Of a stretch of DNA of 64,000 nt, positions 8,349-19,632 are shown in pieces. A program made the position numbers and the translations under genes. This stretch comes from Rugalucina vietnamica. Its lineage: Eukaryota; Mollusca; Bivalvia; Lucinida; Lucinidae. The stretch is from NCBI GenBank assembly GCA_964017185.1, contig OZ024870.1, forward strand, positions 63,900,812 to 63,964,811. The letters run 5' to 3'. A model generated the notes under the pieces. That model had not been told where the DNA came from. It searched no databases and saw nothing but the letters and a program-made list of their open reading frames with translations. Each line of letters begins with the position of its first letter. Position 1 is the stretch's first letter.

Positions 8349-8712
8349 TTCTGGTGTTCATGGAGCTATGAATCGCAGTGGGTCGCGTGCAAAGTGAATG
8401 AACCCCGAAGGGGTTCATGTAAGCTTTGCTAGCGACCCACTGCGGTTCATAGCTCCATGAACAACAGAAAAATTAAACTCATTGCTTATATTTACATTCA
8501 TTTCTCTCTATCGCTTGTTGAAAAATCACCAAGGCGGTCACATTTACCAGCAAACAGAGAATCTACACACAGTGTGTGTTCAAACAGCGGAACGGCGTCG
8601 ACGTATACAACGTCCAATCAGATTGGCGAGATTCATGTTTTTTGACGTCAAGTTTGGATTACGTCACGTCGCATGACACAATGTTGTTCATGGAAGTATG
8701 AACACAGATGAA
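8349..8712. repeat. hairpin element with CRE/CCAAT block
   Basis: 8349-8461 is a ~110-nt near-perfect inverted repeat (GTTCATGGAGCTATGAA at one end, its complement at the other, tight loop CCCCGAAGGGG). It is followed at 8600-8680 by CCAATCAGATTGG, TTGACGTCAAG and TTACGTCACG. GTTCATGGA recurs at the far end (8687). It lies immediately 3' of the LINE reverse transcriptase. Confidence 0.6.
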
Positions 8713-8738
8713 CATCTAATGGTTCATCTAAGGAGGTT

Positions 8739-10697
8739 TTAGAAAAATGTAAATATTTCTTTATGAATTTTATACACGACTTTTAGTTTCTGTTTAAAGA
8801 CATTCATAATTAGATTTTGCTTCTGACATCTAGCTAAATAAATATAGTATTTTGCATAAAGTATGACAAAATTTAAGACATTTGTGAATCTGTGCTCCTC
8901 TTGCAAACCAAATAGAAAGAATTTTTCACTTATATCACACTGAATGTGATATGAATTTAACCAACTTTTTACATTTCTGATAAACTCTTGTATTTTTTCA
9001 CATTTCCAAAAAAGGTGAATAATAGATTCATTTATTGTCTGACAGAAGGTGCACAGTGCATCATCATTTAATTTCATTTGATACAATAATTTATTTGTGA
9101 CTGATATGTTGTGATTTATATTAATTTGAAACCATTTTAAGGCGGGATATGTTGTAGTTTTGAATGGGGATATGTATATTTGTTTCCATTGTTCTTTAGT
9201 AAGGTTATATATTTTATTCCAAGTGGTTTGTCCTGTTGGTGTTTCGTTATCATTACTATTCAAAATATTATACATATCTTTTGATCCTTTACTATTTTTC
9301 ATTACTGGCATGACATTGGTTGGAATTAAAGGAGATGGCTCTTTGTGGGTAATTTTTATGTTCTTGGTTTTTAGGAATTGCTTGATGGCATTGATCAATA
9401 TATTATATTGTAAAAAGTTTGTGTTTATTCCTGTGTTCATACTAAATTCATTGTAATGGTAAAACTCTCCATTTTCATTAACCAGATCATTAATATATTT
9501 TATACCTTTATCAAACCATAGTTTGAAATATATATGTGAGCCACCAACCTTGATTTGATGATGGTAATAAATTGGACTTTTTAAGATGCTTGCATCTGTA
9601 TAAACAGATTTTGTATTGATCTTTATCAAGGATTGTAATACATCTTTCCAAAAATAATTAGGTAATTCTGAGATAACCTTTTCCAAATATTTTATATTAC
9701 ACCCTGTTAACTTATCTATATCTAGATATTGTTTAATAAAAATCTGCCACTTACAATCCTCTGTTAGAAGTCTCCTGATCCATGTTAATTTTAGAGCTTC
9801 CATAAAAGCCATGATATTGACCATTTTTAACCCACCATCTTCATATTGTTTAATAATTGTTGTTTGCTTTATTTTACTAGGTTTGTTTTTCCAAAGGAAG
9901 CTGAATAATACTCTGTTTATGTAATCAATTGTATTTTTATCTGGGTTTGGAAGCATTATGAATAATTGGTTAAAGGCAGATATAATAAATGTTTTGATTA
10001 CTGTTATTTTACCTAGAGGTGTTAATGATCTTTTTTCCCATTGTTTTACTACCTTTTCTAAATTTTGCATCTTTGCTTCATAGTTTTCTTTTACCATTTT
10101 TTCTAAGTCCACATTGAAGTTTATCCCAAGTAGTCTGAATTTATGTCCACCCCATGAAAGTTTCCACCTTGTTTTAATTGACTGTGTACTGTGTTTTTTG
10201 GAGCCTATCCATATAAGTTGTGTTTTATCAAAGTTTATTTTTAGGCCTAATATTTTGGCAAATTTATCTAGTTCTTCAAGGGTACAATTCAATGACTGGG
10301 AGGATCCATCTAGGAAAATTGATGTATCATCTGCAAACTGAGATACTTTAAATTCTTCACCATTTAAAAAAATACCTTTAATTTTTTTGTTTTTCCTTAT
10401 TACAGTTGACAAAAATTCTGCACATATAATGAAAAGATATGGTGACAGTGGATCACCTTGCCTGCAACCTCGGCCAATGTTAAAAAAGGATGTTAAAAAG
10501 CCACATTGAGACACTGCAGAAGTGATATTCTTATAAAAGATGTCCACCCATCTAATTAAAGAAGGACCAAAATTAAGATATTTTAAGGCTTTATGTATAA
10601 ATTGCCATGAGAGGGAGTCAAAGGCTTTTTCAAAATCAATCAAGAGTAGTAGGCCAGGAATATGATTTTCTTCCGTAAAGCTCATTAGGTCATAAAT
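8739..10697 (-). CDS. LINE ORF2, reverse transcriptase and C-terminal half (L1/Tx1-like)
   Basis: The open frame 8739-10712 is 657 codons. The LINE-derived part starts at IYDLMSF; the ATG and first residues come from the TIR of the inserted element. Reverse transcriptase motifs in order: LLLLIDFEKAFDS (residues 21-33), GRGCRQGDPLSPYLF (80-94) and the catalytic FADD (126-129). Near residues 552-569 is a zinc-knuckle-like CTFC..H..WKC common at the C terminus of L1-clade ORF2 (established). It makes cDNA from element RNA at nicked target DNA. No stops or frameshifts are seen. It is the continuation of 17853-19632, with 7,151 bp inserted between the two halves, so no complete protein can be made from this locus. 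Confidence 0.92.
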   Translation of the reverse strand: MYDLMSFTEENHIPGLLLLIDFEKAFDSLSWQFIHKALKYLNFGPSLIRWVDIFYKNITSAVSQCGFLTSFFNIGRGCRQGDPLSPYLFIICAEFLSTVIRKNKKIKGIFLNGEEFKVSQFADDTSIFLDGSSQSLNCTLEELDKFAKILGLKINFDKTQLIWIGSKKHSTQSIKTRWKLSWGGHKFRLLGINFNVDLEKMVKENYEAKMQNLEKVVKQWEKRSLTPLGKITVIKTFIISAFNQLFIMLPNPDKNTIDYINRVLFSFLWKNKPSKIKQTTIIKQYEDGGLKMVNIMAFMEALKLTWIRRLLTEDCKWQIFIKQYLDIDKLTGCNIKYLEKVISELPNYFWKDVLQSLIKINTKSVYTDASILKSPIYYHHQIKVGGSHIYFKLWFDKGIKYINDLVNENGEFYHYNEFSMNTGINTNFLQYNILINAIKQFLKTKNIKITHKEPSPLIPTNVMPVMKNSKGSKDMYNILNSNDNETPTGQTTWNKIYNLTKEQWKQIYISPFKTTTYPALKWFQININHNISVTNKLLYQMKLNDDALCTFCQTINESIIHLFWKCEKIQEFIRNVKSWLNSYHIQCDISEKFFLFGLQEEHRFTNVLNFVILYAKYYIYLARCQKQNLIMNVFKQKLKVVYKIHKEIFTFF

Positions 10698-11254
10698 TAT
10701 TGCGCGTGGCATTCGACTGAGAACGTATCGGTTTTTCCGCTCGCTAAACTTTGCAAATGCGATATGTAAAGTCTGTGTACTGCCAAATATAGCGTCACTG
10801 ACAAATCGATCGTAAAGTTTTACCTGGGGACGGTATGACCAATGAGAATGTCGATAATTATATATCAGTATACTAAAATAGCGCAGTAATTCCTATAATG
10901 CGCTATTTTTAGTAGATCTATACCGGTTATTGATGCACCAATAAATTAGACTAAACTTTCAGAATACAATTTTTCAAACGACCATATTTGCAACTAATCA
11001 ATCCAAATTGACAAGTTAACCTGTCACAAGATGCTATCGCACAATTTCATTTTGATACAATTTGTGAATTATTTCAGTAACTGCTTTTCGTAACAAAGAT
11101 CGTAATCTTAAAATTATACGTTGTCACATAAACTTGTGGCCAAGGTAAAAGAAATCCTTAATTTACCACGACAAAAAGTTAGTTAACAATCGGATACAGA
11201 GAGACCACTTCTTTGAAACACCAAACACCACACCCAAACTATATTATAAAACAG

Positions 11255-11412
11255 TCTTCATCTGATCTGGGTCTTTGTTTTGCTGCAGAAAAGTAAATCC
11301 TCAACTATCTAAATGCAAGATTTACAGCCTCCAGACAGCCTTTTGTTTTATTTTATAGCCCGTTTTGTGTCAGACCTGGTCGGAAAGCACTACGATGGTC
11401 TTCTCGATTGAG
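11255..11412 (+). mobile_element. MITE family B fragment, old
   Basis: CTGATCTGGGTCTTTGTTTTG and TGTGTCAGACCTGGTCGGAAAG match internal and right parts of the family. The left end is lost and divergence is high. Flanking 10760-11254 and 11413-11984 hold nothing recognised. Confidence 0.55.
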
Positions 11413-11984
11413 GAGGTTTATTTTATCTTTAAACATCTTAATAGGCTGTTGTAATTTAGTTGGAAGAAAACTCAAAGATGAGTGGTCAGGTGGGCGGGAG
11501 CTTCAAATGAATACAACTGATGACCTTAAGTCAAAGGATATAATATGAAATCCATAAATTAGACGTAGTTATTTCCAGTCACTTCGCTTGCGCAGCTGAC
11601 TGTGAAACAAAAGATTTAGTTCGATACGTGAGACCCGTAATAGTTTTCGAACTGTTCAAAACGGCATCCAAGTTCTTGCCAGATGAAACTAACCTATAAT
11701 TATTGTACAAATTCCGGAACAATGGTTACGGATGCATCGTTGAGTTTGTTTTTTCTGATTTTCGAGGAATACAAATAAAACAGGTATGTGTTGCTATGAA
11801 TTTAGATCTATAAACTTTAATATAGTGTAGCTTGGAACATACGACCGTCCCGAAATGACTGAACGTAGCCTATGACAAATTGACAGGGCGTTTTAACCAT
11901 CATCTAAAATGACGTTCGTTAGGGTATAATGTGTTTTCCGGGACCAAACGAACGACCATGCGCACAGTCAAACATCGCCAGACC

Positions 11985-12125
11985 CTTTCCAACACAGTCA
12001 AGCCAGCGGGCTTGTAACACAGTGGTTGTAGGTTCAACTTCTGGATTTTCCTATCTTTCGGATGGGACTTTAAACCAAGGTCTAGGACTTTAACTGTTCA
12101 GTGAGATGTAAAACTCGACATCAAC
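11985..12125 (+). mobile_element. SINE family 2 fragment
   Basis: GGTTGTAGGTTCAACTTCTGG resembles a B box, and CTTTCGGATGGGACTTTAAAC resembles the SINE middle domain seen in reverse at about 13770. It is degraded. Confidence 0.45.
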
Positions 12126-12164
12126 CAACTTCGAGATTACAACTCAAAGATTATAATTATCAGA

Positions 12165-12310
12165 CATTCTTATGCACTTGAGAATGTAACGCGACGTATG
12201 ACTGCCAAATTTGCGGCAGTACATTCTGTAATATGGCTACCGTCGGAAACCCAACGTTATGAGCAACGTTGATTGTGATTGGTCAACGTCGTATGGTTAT
12301 ACGTCGCTCG
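12165..12310. repeat. hairpin with CCAAT-like sequence
   Basis: AGAATGTA..ACTGCC..GGCAGTACATTCT folds as a hairpin at about 12181-12225. It is followed by GATTGGTCAACGTCG and TACGTCGC. It resembles, weakly, the hairpin-plus-CRE loci at 3093, 8349 and 35237. The region 12311-12522 is unclassified. Confidence 0.4.
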
Positions 12311-12522
12311 TGAGGCTCACGTTTCGTGAAATCTGAACAATTGCATTTTCGATGTTTATTGTCAAAAAGTACGTAGAGTGGGGATAACAAAATTCTTTGA
12401 GTGGTATATTGTCGAATATAGGGCCGATGATGTGCCGCTCCAAATGAATGATTTAATACAGTTATCCCCTAAATATTTGCACAACTGCCTCCCTTGCCAT
12501 TAACTAGCTTGACGTGACAGTA

Positions 12523-12796
12523 TACATCAGGAAAACATGTCCATGAAAAGTATACCCCCTTAAACCACACTTTTTTATAGTAAAACTGAGGTACACAGGG
12601 GTATACCTATTTTTTCTTAATTTTGATCCAAAACATTGATTGTGGGTACTCCCTAGAACCACCTCGGTGAGGCGGTTCTAACGTGCACCCACAATCAATG
12701 TTTTGGGGTAAATATATCAAAATGTTTCAAATAAAATTTAATTTTTACTGCTGAAGAACATCCTTGTATATTGCATGGGCAAGTTTTCGAAATGTA
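12523..12796 (+). mobile_element. MITE family A, complete copy with TA at both ends
   Basis: Element 12525-12794 has inverted ends (CATCAGGAAAACATG and CAAGTTTTCGAAATG). Its central hairpin TAGAACCACCTCGGTGAGGC lies within the larger inverted repeat GGGTAC..CACCCACAATCAATG. The interior block ACTTTTTTATAGTAAAACTG is family specific. Confidence 0.8.
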
Positions 12797-12924
12797 TCCA
12801 TTCCGACCCATGTTTGTTTTTCTCTAAAAACGTGATGTCGTTTTTATTCAGGGGCCTACAGCACATAATGTGGCATTGTTTATAAGCAGAGATTCGAAAA
12901 GTTTCTTAATCATTTACTGTATAA

Positions 12925-13281
12925 TTAAACCAGGCCGGAGATCATGAGTCCCGTGTCTGTAGCTGCTAAGAAAAAGGCTTCAAATCGCCTCGAAACTCCC
13001 GTCTCAATATGACCGTAGCTTTTGTGTAGACGTAAAACACCAATACCAACAAACTCATCATCGGCGTATTGAAGAGGACCGAGATCGACCACACGTCCGA
13101 TACAGATAATTGAATGGCAAACCCATGAGTACGTCAGTATTTGTAAACTGCCCCCGATCGACCTGCGCATAACTTTACAAATAATTTGTTGACTAAGATA
13201 AGATCTTATAGAAGTGGAAAGTCCTAGATTGTATCCATGTATCCATCTCGAATTATAGAATATCTCAAACTGATTCAGCAA
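12925..13281 (-). other. 118-codon open frame, unrecognised
   Basis: The longest frame of the insert outside repeats. No motif, signal or splice context is recognised, so it may be chance or a remnant of a captured exon. The region 13282-13719 around it is otherwise featureless. Confidence 0.2.
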
Positions 13282-13719
13282 AATAGCTCTAATAAAATTT
13301 TGGATTAATCAGAATGGACAAACGTATTTTATTTTGAAATTAACAATGCGACTCATTTACTCATTACGGTCGGGAATTGTTGCACTTTGTTGCATCTAGA
13401 CAAACAGTGATTTAGAACCCTCCGTTTCAACCAGTGACGCATTGCCTTCAAAGATGTCTGATTTGTAGATTGCATTTAGCTAACCATAGCGGGATATGAG
13501 TGATTCATGTTATCTCATTTTCCTAGCATAAAGCATACATGTGTGACAGGTGTGATTTTCAGATACATGTATTACTAAGCAGTGTAGATAAGGATTGAAT
13601 CGGATCCAAAATAATGTTTATTGGATCTTAGGTTTTGTACTAGGTAGAAGTACTTGCATTTGCTTGATGTGTGACTAAAACTAAAACTTTGGTTGTTCAA
13701 TGAAATGTTTTGTTAAGTT

Positions 13720-14262
13720 CGATGATTTCGTGTTTTACGTCCCACTCAACTATAGTCATATGGATACCGGGCCTTGGTTTAAAGTCACATTCGTAACACC
13801 GAATTAGCCAGGGTGAAACCTTAGCGACCAATGGCACTGGGTGCTTCCTTCGTCCCGATATAAAAAAGGTTTTGTTTGACTTTTACTATAGGTCCCGATA
13901 GGATTTGGTTTTGTTTGATTCAGGTACCAGATTTTTTTCTACAATAATTCCTAGAATTTGGTCAAAGATTTGATTTGATTCTAATTTATGACGTCACTGA
14001 AAGAATTTCAAGTCATAATATAGCGCTTTGAATGCAATTTTATAGTAACATTTAAGTTGATTCGTTAATAAGTAATATAAATTAAGCAATTTATGTTATT
14101 GTCGACTCTGTTTTGTGGAGATTTACTGTATGAAAGAAGTAGAACAAAATCCGTTACCAAAAAGTCAAACAAAACCTTTTTATATCGGGACCAAGGAAGC
14201 ACCCAGTGAATGGTTTACAAGGCCAGTGGCTTAACCACAACGCCACGGACGCTCCTGCGAAA
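13720..14262 (-). mobile_element. SINE family 2, minus strand, interrupted by a MITE
   Basis: The minus strand starts GGAGCGTCCGTGGCGTTGTGG (A-box like), then GGTTTCACCCTGG (B-box like), then GACTTTAAACCAAGGCCC and GAGTGGGACGTAAAACACG. The tRNA-like head is continuous once 13835-14208 and one AATGG are removed. Confidence 0.65.
13830..14213. mobile_element. 374-bp MITE with ~50-bp TIRs starting CACTG, AATGG target duplication
   Basis: Ends CACTGGGTGCTTCCTT and AAGGAAGCACCCAGTG continue inward as GTCCCGATATAAAAA and GTTTTGTTTGACTTTT on both sides. AATGG flanks at 13830-13834 and 14209-14213. CACTG ends with a 5-bp duplication fit Transib/RAG-like elements, while CACTA elements usually give 2-3 bp (established); superfamily not settled. 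Confidence 0.85.
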
Positions 14263-14930
14263 TGTTTTGATTGTACGTAACGTTTACAGTAGAAAGGTTT
14301 GGGGGCAAAACTGTCCTTTTCGAAAACTGTGTGTTACTGTATTTAGATAATCTGGCTAACCTTTATTCCGACCCACTTCGGTACTTCGTTCCACTTTCGT
14401 GTGAAGGTATCACAAAACACCGACGGCAACACCCCGTCTAAGTGCAAAAATACTGCAGTTTCTGTTTTGATGTAATAAATCAGAAACATTGACAAAGAAA
14501 ATATGTGCAGCATCCATCCTTTGTTCCTTTAATAATGGTTTATTAAATAAAGTTTCCATAATATTCTAATGTGGTATAATGATGAAAGTGAACATATAAT
14601 CGGCTGATACATGTAGAGTGTACATACACGTGTATGCCAGATCGATCCCCGCTTCCGACATTTATGAGCGAAGAAAAGTTGTTGTCAGGTCTGTACTGCT
14701 TAAAAAATCTTGGTTTGAAGCACAGCAACACAATGTGTAAAATATATGTAATATATCGAAACAATGTGTCTCGATCGATCTGATGACGCACACACTTCCC
14801 GGGCTGACCGAATCCGATCTGTCGGACCAATTTTAGATTCTTCATTTTCAGGTTCCAGACATAAGGCAGTTTACCGTGTTATTCCACGAACTGTCATGTA
14901 TATTAATCCCATTTTGTTAACATGTTCAGT

Positions 14931-15102
14931 CAAAGGTCACTTTTGGTTCCGTGATCCAGTAACTAAACAGGTAAATGGGAGAAGGCATGTCACGCGGGGG
15001 CGAGAATACAGTGCGTGCATTGTTTATTGTCGCCTCCTCGTGACCGACTGAATCCCGTTTCAACGTTTTAGTTAAAGGAACACGGAACCAATGTGACCTT
15101 TG
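14931..15102. mobile_element. 172-bp palindromic MITE
   Basis: Inverted ends CAAAGGTCACTTTTGGTTCCG and CGGAACCAATGTGACCTTTG extend inward with GTAACTAAA and TTTAGTTAA. One half recurs at about 17155-17265. Between 14263 and 14930 nothing is recognised. Confidence 0.65.
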
Positions 15103-15810
15103 CCAAGGCACGTTTACACAATTGGATTATAAAAGGGAATGCTTCTAATAATATTTTGTTCCTATCTGATATAGCATTTTAAGGAATGGCTTTTTGTAAC
15201 AATGCGGGGTAGGGTTTGACATAAAAGTACTACGCACGATAGTGCGGGGCTTCTCTTTGGGTTTCGTGCATTATTGTTTTTCTCTATGTGTACGTGAAAG
15301 TTAGAAGGGATTCATTTGCTTGCCTTGTAGAAAAATAATGAGAATGCAACGATGTGTCTAGGCTGGTAAGTACATGTATTTGCTTTGCAACAGTATGTAC
15401 AAAAAACGTGTTCGCGAGCGCTACGTAACGTTCCCAGGAGCTGCCTCTCTGAAAAACAGCCTGTAGTTGCTAAGTAACGAGGCAGAGCAAAATGGCGTCA
15501 TCAAATATTTAGACCGCATAAACTTTGACTGCTGAATCACGTCATAGAAGAAGATTTTAATATAAATGTAACAGAAAGCATGTTTAGTCAAGAAAAAAAA
15601 TAGTCTGAGCTTCTACTATGGGAGCAATACAGTGTTTTGTTCACGTTTATGGTATCGTCGACAGACACCGCCAATTTCGCATAGAAAGAACAAAATGCAG
15701 AAGAGCGCTCGCGTTATGCAACTTAGGTCTGTTTCATATATTTGGTTAAGTTCGGTAACTGAGTGGCTGCCTATTGAGAAATAGCTGCTCACTCAGCTTT
15801 GATCACTGGA

Positions 15811-16138
15811 TATGGCCATGTAAAACCGGTTTAAGCCCGCCAGTAACTTTGTGTTACTGATCGTTCCAAGTCGATACTTCTGTGGTGGTTCTTTTTGTTT
15901 TATGTCTTGGTGTTTAAAAATTTTTTTGTGCTGTTGGCGCCTTATGTATGTTTTCATATTTTTAGTTAAGTTAAGGTAACTGAGTGGCCACCTATTGGGA
16001 AAATAGCTGCCCATTCGGCTTACGATTGTTTCATGGTATAAGTACCTGATTGTTAGTTTGGTTTTTTCCCACCTCGGTTTTTGGAGTGGGAATCTTTTTC
16101 TGATTGCGCCTTTTCCTGATCTTTGCCTACTTGTACCT
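15811..16138 (+). repeat. 328-bp dispersed repeat, also at 41550-41877
   Basis: Near-identical to 41550-41877, from ATGGCCATGT..AAGCCCGCCAGTAAC to CTTTGCCTACTTGTACC. A diverged reverse copy is at about 39562-39855. Its last ~90 bases (CCACCTCGGTTTTTGGAGTG onward) recur inside the satellite array. The stretch 15103-15810 is unclassified. Confidence 0.9.
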
Positions 16139-16395
16139 CTTCACATATTAGGCCTACCTGTTTGTCAATTTAGTCGGTTTTTTGGACTTAGTGAGACTTT
16201 TTTCTGATTGTGCCATTTCCTGATTGCCTACGTTTTTCTTCTTTTTCATCCCGGGCTTCTTATACGACCTTAGCTGTTATTGTTGATTGTGTTAAACGAA
16301 GACATAGCCTCTAAACAATGCAAGATTTGAACACAGCCGTAAGAGGGCTGTGTTTATGATTGCCAGACGTTCATAGAGAGGGTCATTGTGTATTG

Positions 16396-16606
16396 AAAAG
16401 TGTCGATGGGTTATCCGATGGTAGGGCAGCGGACTCAGTATCGAGAAATCCTGGGATCCGATCCTCAATCAAGCCGCTTGCGTTGTGTGCTTGAACAAGA
16501 TACATTAACTCCCGAGGGTAGCCTACAGGTTAATGCCCAGGAATATGTGGCCCATGACTGAAAAATGTTTGATTGGGATGTTAAGCTATTACCAGCCTGA
16601 CAAAAC
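16396..16606 (+). mobile_element. SINE family 1, plus strand
   Basis: tRNA-like head (GGTAGGGCAGCGGACTCAG; diverged B box GGGATCCGATCCTC), then AAGATACATTAACTCCCG and tail CCCATGACTGAAAAATG..GGGATGTTAAGC. Bases 16607-17154 show nothing recognised. Confidence 0.7.
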
Positions 16607-17154
16607 CAATTTATTACTATCTTCAACTTACGTTGGTCTAATCTTATACATTAATTGTCCCTGTCATTTATTAACTTGAACAGATACAATTATTTATTAG
16701 ACATCTTGAAATTCTACATAATAGGGTTTAATACATCAGAATGTCCACTCCATTACACTGACAAAGAAAACATACGATCATATCGAAAATTATAATTTAG
16801 AAAGCAAATTGTGGGGTCAAGATTCATTATAATCCCATTGAAAAGCATAATAGTTTAGATTGGTGACAATGTCTTTCAGGCCTTCGTGAAATGTGATTGT
16901 GGGTGTGCCATTCACAATACGGTGTCGTTTTACAGGAGATGAGCTAGCATGTCTTCATATTTTTAAAAGTCTTCATCTTCTAATTACTTATTTCAAAAGG
17001 AGGGAGCGTTCTGGTTGTGATCTACATGAATTCAGTTGACTGAAATGATTTGCAGTAAACCAACCATTCATGTGTGCTCAGTTAAACAAATCGCCTTTGT
17101 GAACTAAATACCACTGGCAGTACTAGTGCATATTCTTAAAAATAACATGACGTG

Positions 17155-17265
17155 TCAAAGGCCACATTCAGTTCCGGGTTCCCTTAAATTAAATAACTTG
17201 AAAACGGGACAATACATGTCAACGGGGAGGCGACAATAAACAATGCAAGGGTTACAGCTATAAAC
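17155..17265 (+). mobile_element. half of the 172-bp palindromic MITE
   Basis: CAAAGGCCACATTCAGTTCCG, AAAACGGGAC and GGAGGCGACAATAAACAATG match the reverse complement of the right half of 14931-15102. Confidence 0.55.
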
Positions 17266-17852
17266 TGACACAATTGATTTGCCATGATTACCGCCAAATC
17301 TGATGAGACATTTTGTCAGACGATTGGATGATATCGATGTGACCCAATTCTAAGCGACCTCGCAGCGCGAATCTTCTCCCTGGGTTTGTCCAGGAACATG
17401 GTGGCGCCTGGTCATGATTTTATCGGACAATTTCCAAGTTGACTGTGACCAGGTAGATTTTAAAATTATTCTTATTTACACCAAGGTAATGTGACAATTC
17501 AGAACTTCTAACTTATTCATAGCGTTTCCCATGACATTGGATGTTGTCAAATTTGATTTCAAGATCGACGGTGAAACATTTATATCAGAGATATAATCAT
17601 ATAATATACCAGCAGGGACAGTAGATTTACATTATAGATCACTGATACCAGGTATTGAGAGGCTGAACGAGTGCAGTCTAAAAATAAATAGTTTGGAAAT
17701 ACATGTATCGGTTTAAAAATAAACCACCTTCTGGCTATAGGTGTATTGATTTTGTACACTACGCGTCCTGCTGAAGTAGTTTACACTTCATGATTGCAAA
17801 CTTTAGCGAGCGGAAAACCGGAAATGTTCTCGCTGATATGAAATTTGCAATA

Positions 17853-19632
17853 GTCTAGTGTTTTCCCCTATGTACCTTCCTTTGATGAATCCTGTTTGGT
17901 CTTTATTTATTAAATTATTTATTACTGATTTGAGTCTATTAGCTATAGTACCAGAAGCAATTTTATATACTGTATCTAGGAGTGTTAGAGGTCTCCAATT
18001 TTTCAATAGATGTTTTGGCTTATTTTCTTTGGGAATGCATGTGATAATACCTTGTCTTTGGGTGATAGATAATTCTCCCATTCTATAGCTGTGATTAATA
18101 GACCGTAGTACGAAATATCCTAGTTGCTTCCAGAAAACTTTAAAGAATTCTGCAGTGAAGCCTGTGATTCCTGGACTTTTATCTGGCTTCATTTTAAGTA
18201 ATACTTCCGAAATTTCCTTGTATGTTAAGGCGCCCTCTAATTTTTTACTTTCTTGGTTTGGTAATTTTGGCATATTTGTATCCTTCATATACTCTTCTAA
18301 ATCAACATTTTCAAGTGTGTCATCTTTATTTTCATACAGTTTTTTATAGTAATTTTCAATCTCTTGTAATATTTCTGTTTGATTTGTAATTACTGACCCA
18401 TCTTCTTTTTCAACTTGGCTTATTGTCTTCGATGTATAATTATGTTTTTCGAGTCCACAAAAGTACTTTGTAGGTTTTTCTCCTTGGTCTATATGTTGAG
18501 CTTTTGATCGTATCATATAACCTTTAAGTTTTTCATGTCTAATATCCTGTAATTCTGTCTTCAAAATTTCTAACTGATCCATATTGTTTTCATTTCTACT
18601 ATTTTCTAAATCATCAATTTGGTTCATTATAAGTTTTTCTCTATTATTTCTTTGTTTGTTTTTGAAGCTTGCATATGATATTGATTCTCCTCTAATCTCC
18701 ATTAAAAGTGTATCTAGAAATAATTGGTCATTTATTGTGAATTGAACATCTTCATTTGATATATTATCTATTTGTTCGTAATCATATACAGGTAATGCAT
18801 ACTGAGATTTAACGTCTAAAATTTTTTTGTTAATTTTCTCAAGATATATTGAATCCAAAAGCAGGGAGTTGTTATGTTTCCAAAATGATTTTCCATGTTT
18901 AAAATTAGTTAAATTGAGTGCTAGTATGACAATGCTATGATCTGATCTGTAGCTCGAATCTATCACAACACTTTTAGTATGCTGCATTAAGGTTTCTGAA
19001 ATCAAAAAATAGTCTAAGCGTGCTTGTTTACAGGGATTTCTTTTTTTCCAAGTAAATTGTTTTTTTGTTGGGTTATTTTCCCTAAAAGGATCAACTAAGT
19101 ATTTTGTGTTCATTAATTCCAGAACTATTTCTCTTGCTTTAGGGTTGTTAATAGATTTGTAATTGTAATAATCCAATTCAGGCTTTAAAACACAGTTAAA
19201 ATCTCCACATATGATAGTTTCCTCATTATCAATATCATCTATGCAGCTTGAGATTTGTTTAAAAAATTTAGGACTATCGTTATTTGGTCCGTATAAATTA
19301 ACTAAAGTGATTTTTCTATCATTTATCTTTATGTCTAGAATTATATAGTTTCCATAAGAATCTACAATTTTTCTGTTGATTTTGTAATCTAATGTTTTCC
19401 CAAATAATATTGCTACTCCTCTGGCGTTAGATCTGTAATTACTGAATACACAATTACTATCTCCCCATTGATCTATAATATTTCTTACATCTTCATCTGT
19501 GAAATGTGTATCCTGTAGGCAATATATATGGCATCCCTTGTTTTTCAAATAATCAAAAATATCTACTCTCTTTTGAATACCTTGCAGGCCTTGAGTGTTA
19601 TAAGAGACAATTTTTAAGTCAGCCGTAGTTGA
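17853..19632 (-). CDS. LINE ORF2, endonuclease and reverse transcriptase N-terminal part (L1/Tx1-like)
   Basis: The ATG frame 17803-19548 has 581 codons, but the same frame runs upstream without ATG to about 19632, adding the conserved endonuclease start LKIVSYNTQGLQG. In the ATG frame: LQDTH (11-15, where most relatives have LQETH), NLYGPN (84-89), CGDFN (114-118), RLDYFLIS (177-184), SDH (202-204), together an apurinic-type endonuclease. The linker and the first reverse transcriptase blocks follow (KNWRPLTLLDTVYK, DQTGFIKGRYIGENTRL). The last residues (LQISYQREHFRFSAR) are read from the TIR of the inserted element. The other half is 8739-10697. ORF1 was not found upstream, so the LINE may be 5'-truncated. 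Confidence 0.92.

Larger units (their letters stand above)
10698..17852. mobile_element. 7,151-bp TIR element inserted in the LINE, TA target duplication
   Basis: Ends at 10700 and 17850 are inverted repeats of about 57 bp. They begin TTGC and share GAGAAC, CGGTTTT, CCGCTCGCTAAA and TTTGCAA. They are flanked by TA at 10698-10699 and 17851-17852. Removing the insert and one TA restores the reading frame across RLIYDLM of the LINE ORF. TA duplication suggests the Tc1/mariner/IS630 group (inference). The interior has no open frame above ~118 codons that looks like a transposase and is filled with SINEs, MITEs and dispersed repeats, so it is non-autonomous or decayed. Confidence 0.85.

Noticed and set aside
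12925..13281. 118-codon minus-strand frame as a gene or transposase of the 7-kb element
   Set aside because: No catalytic motif, family resemblance or splice support.
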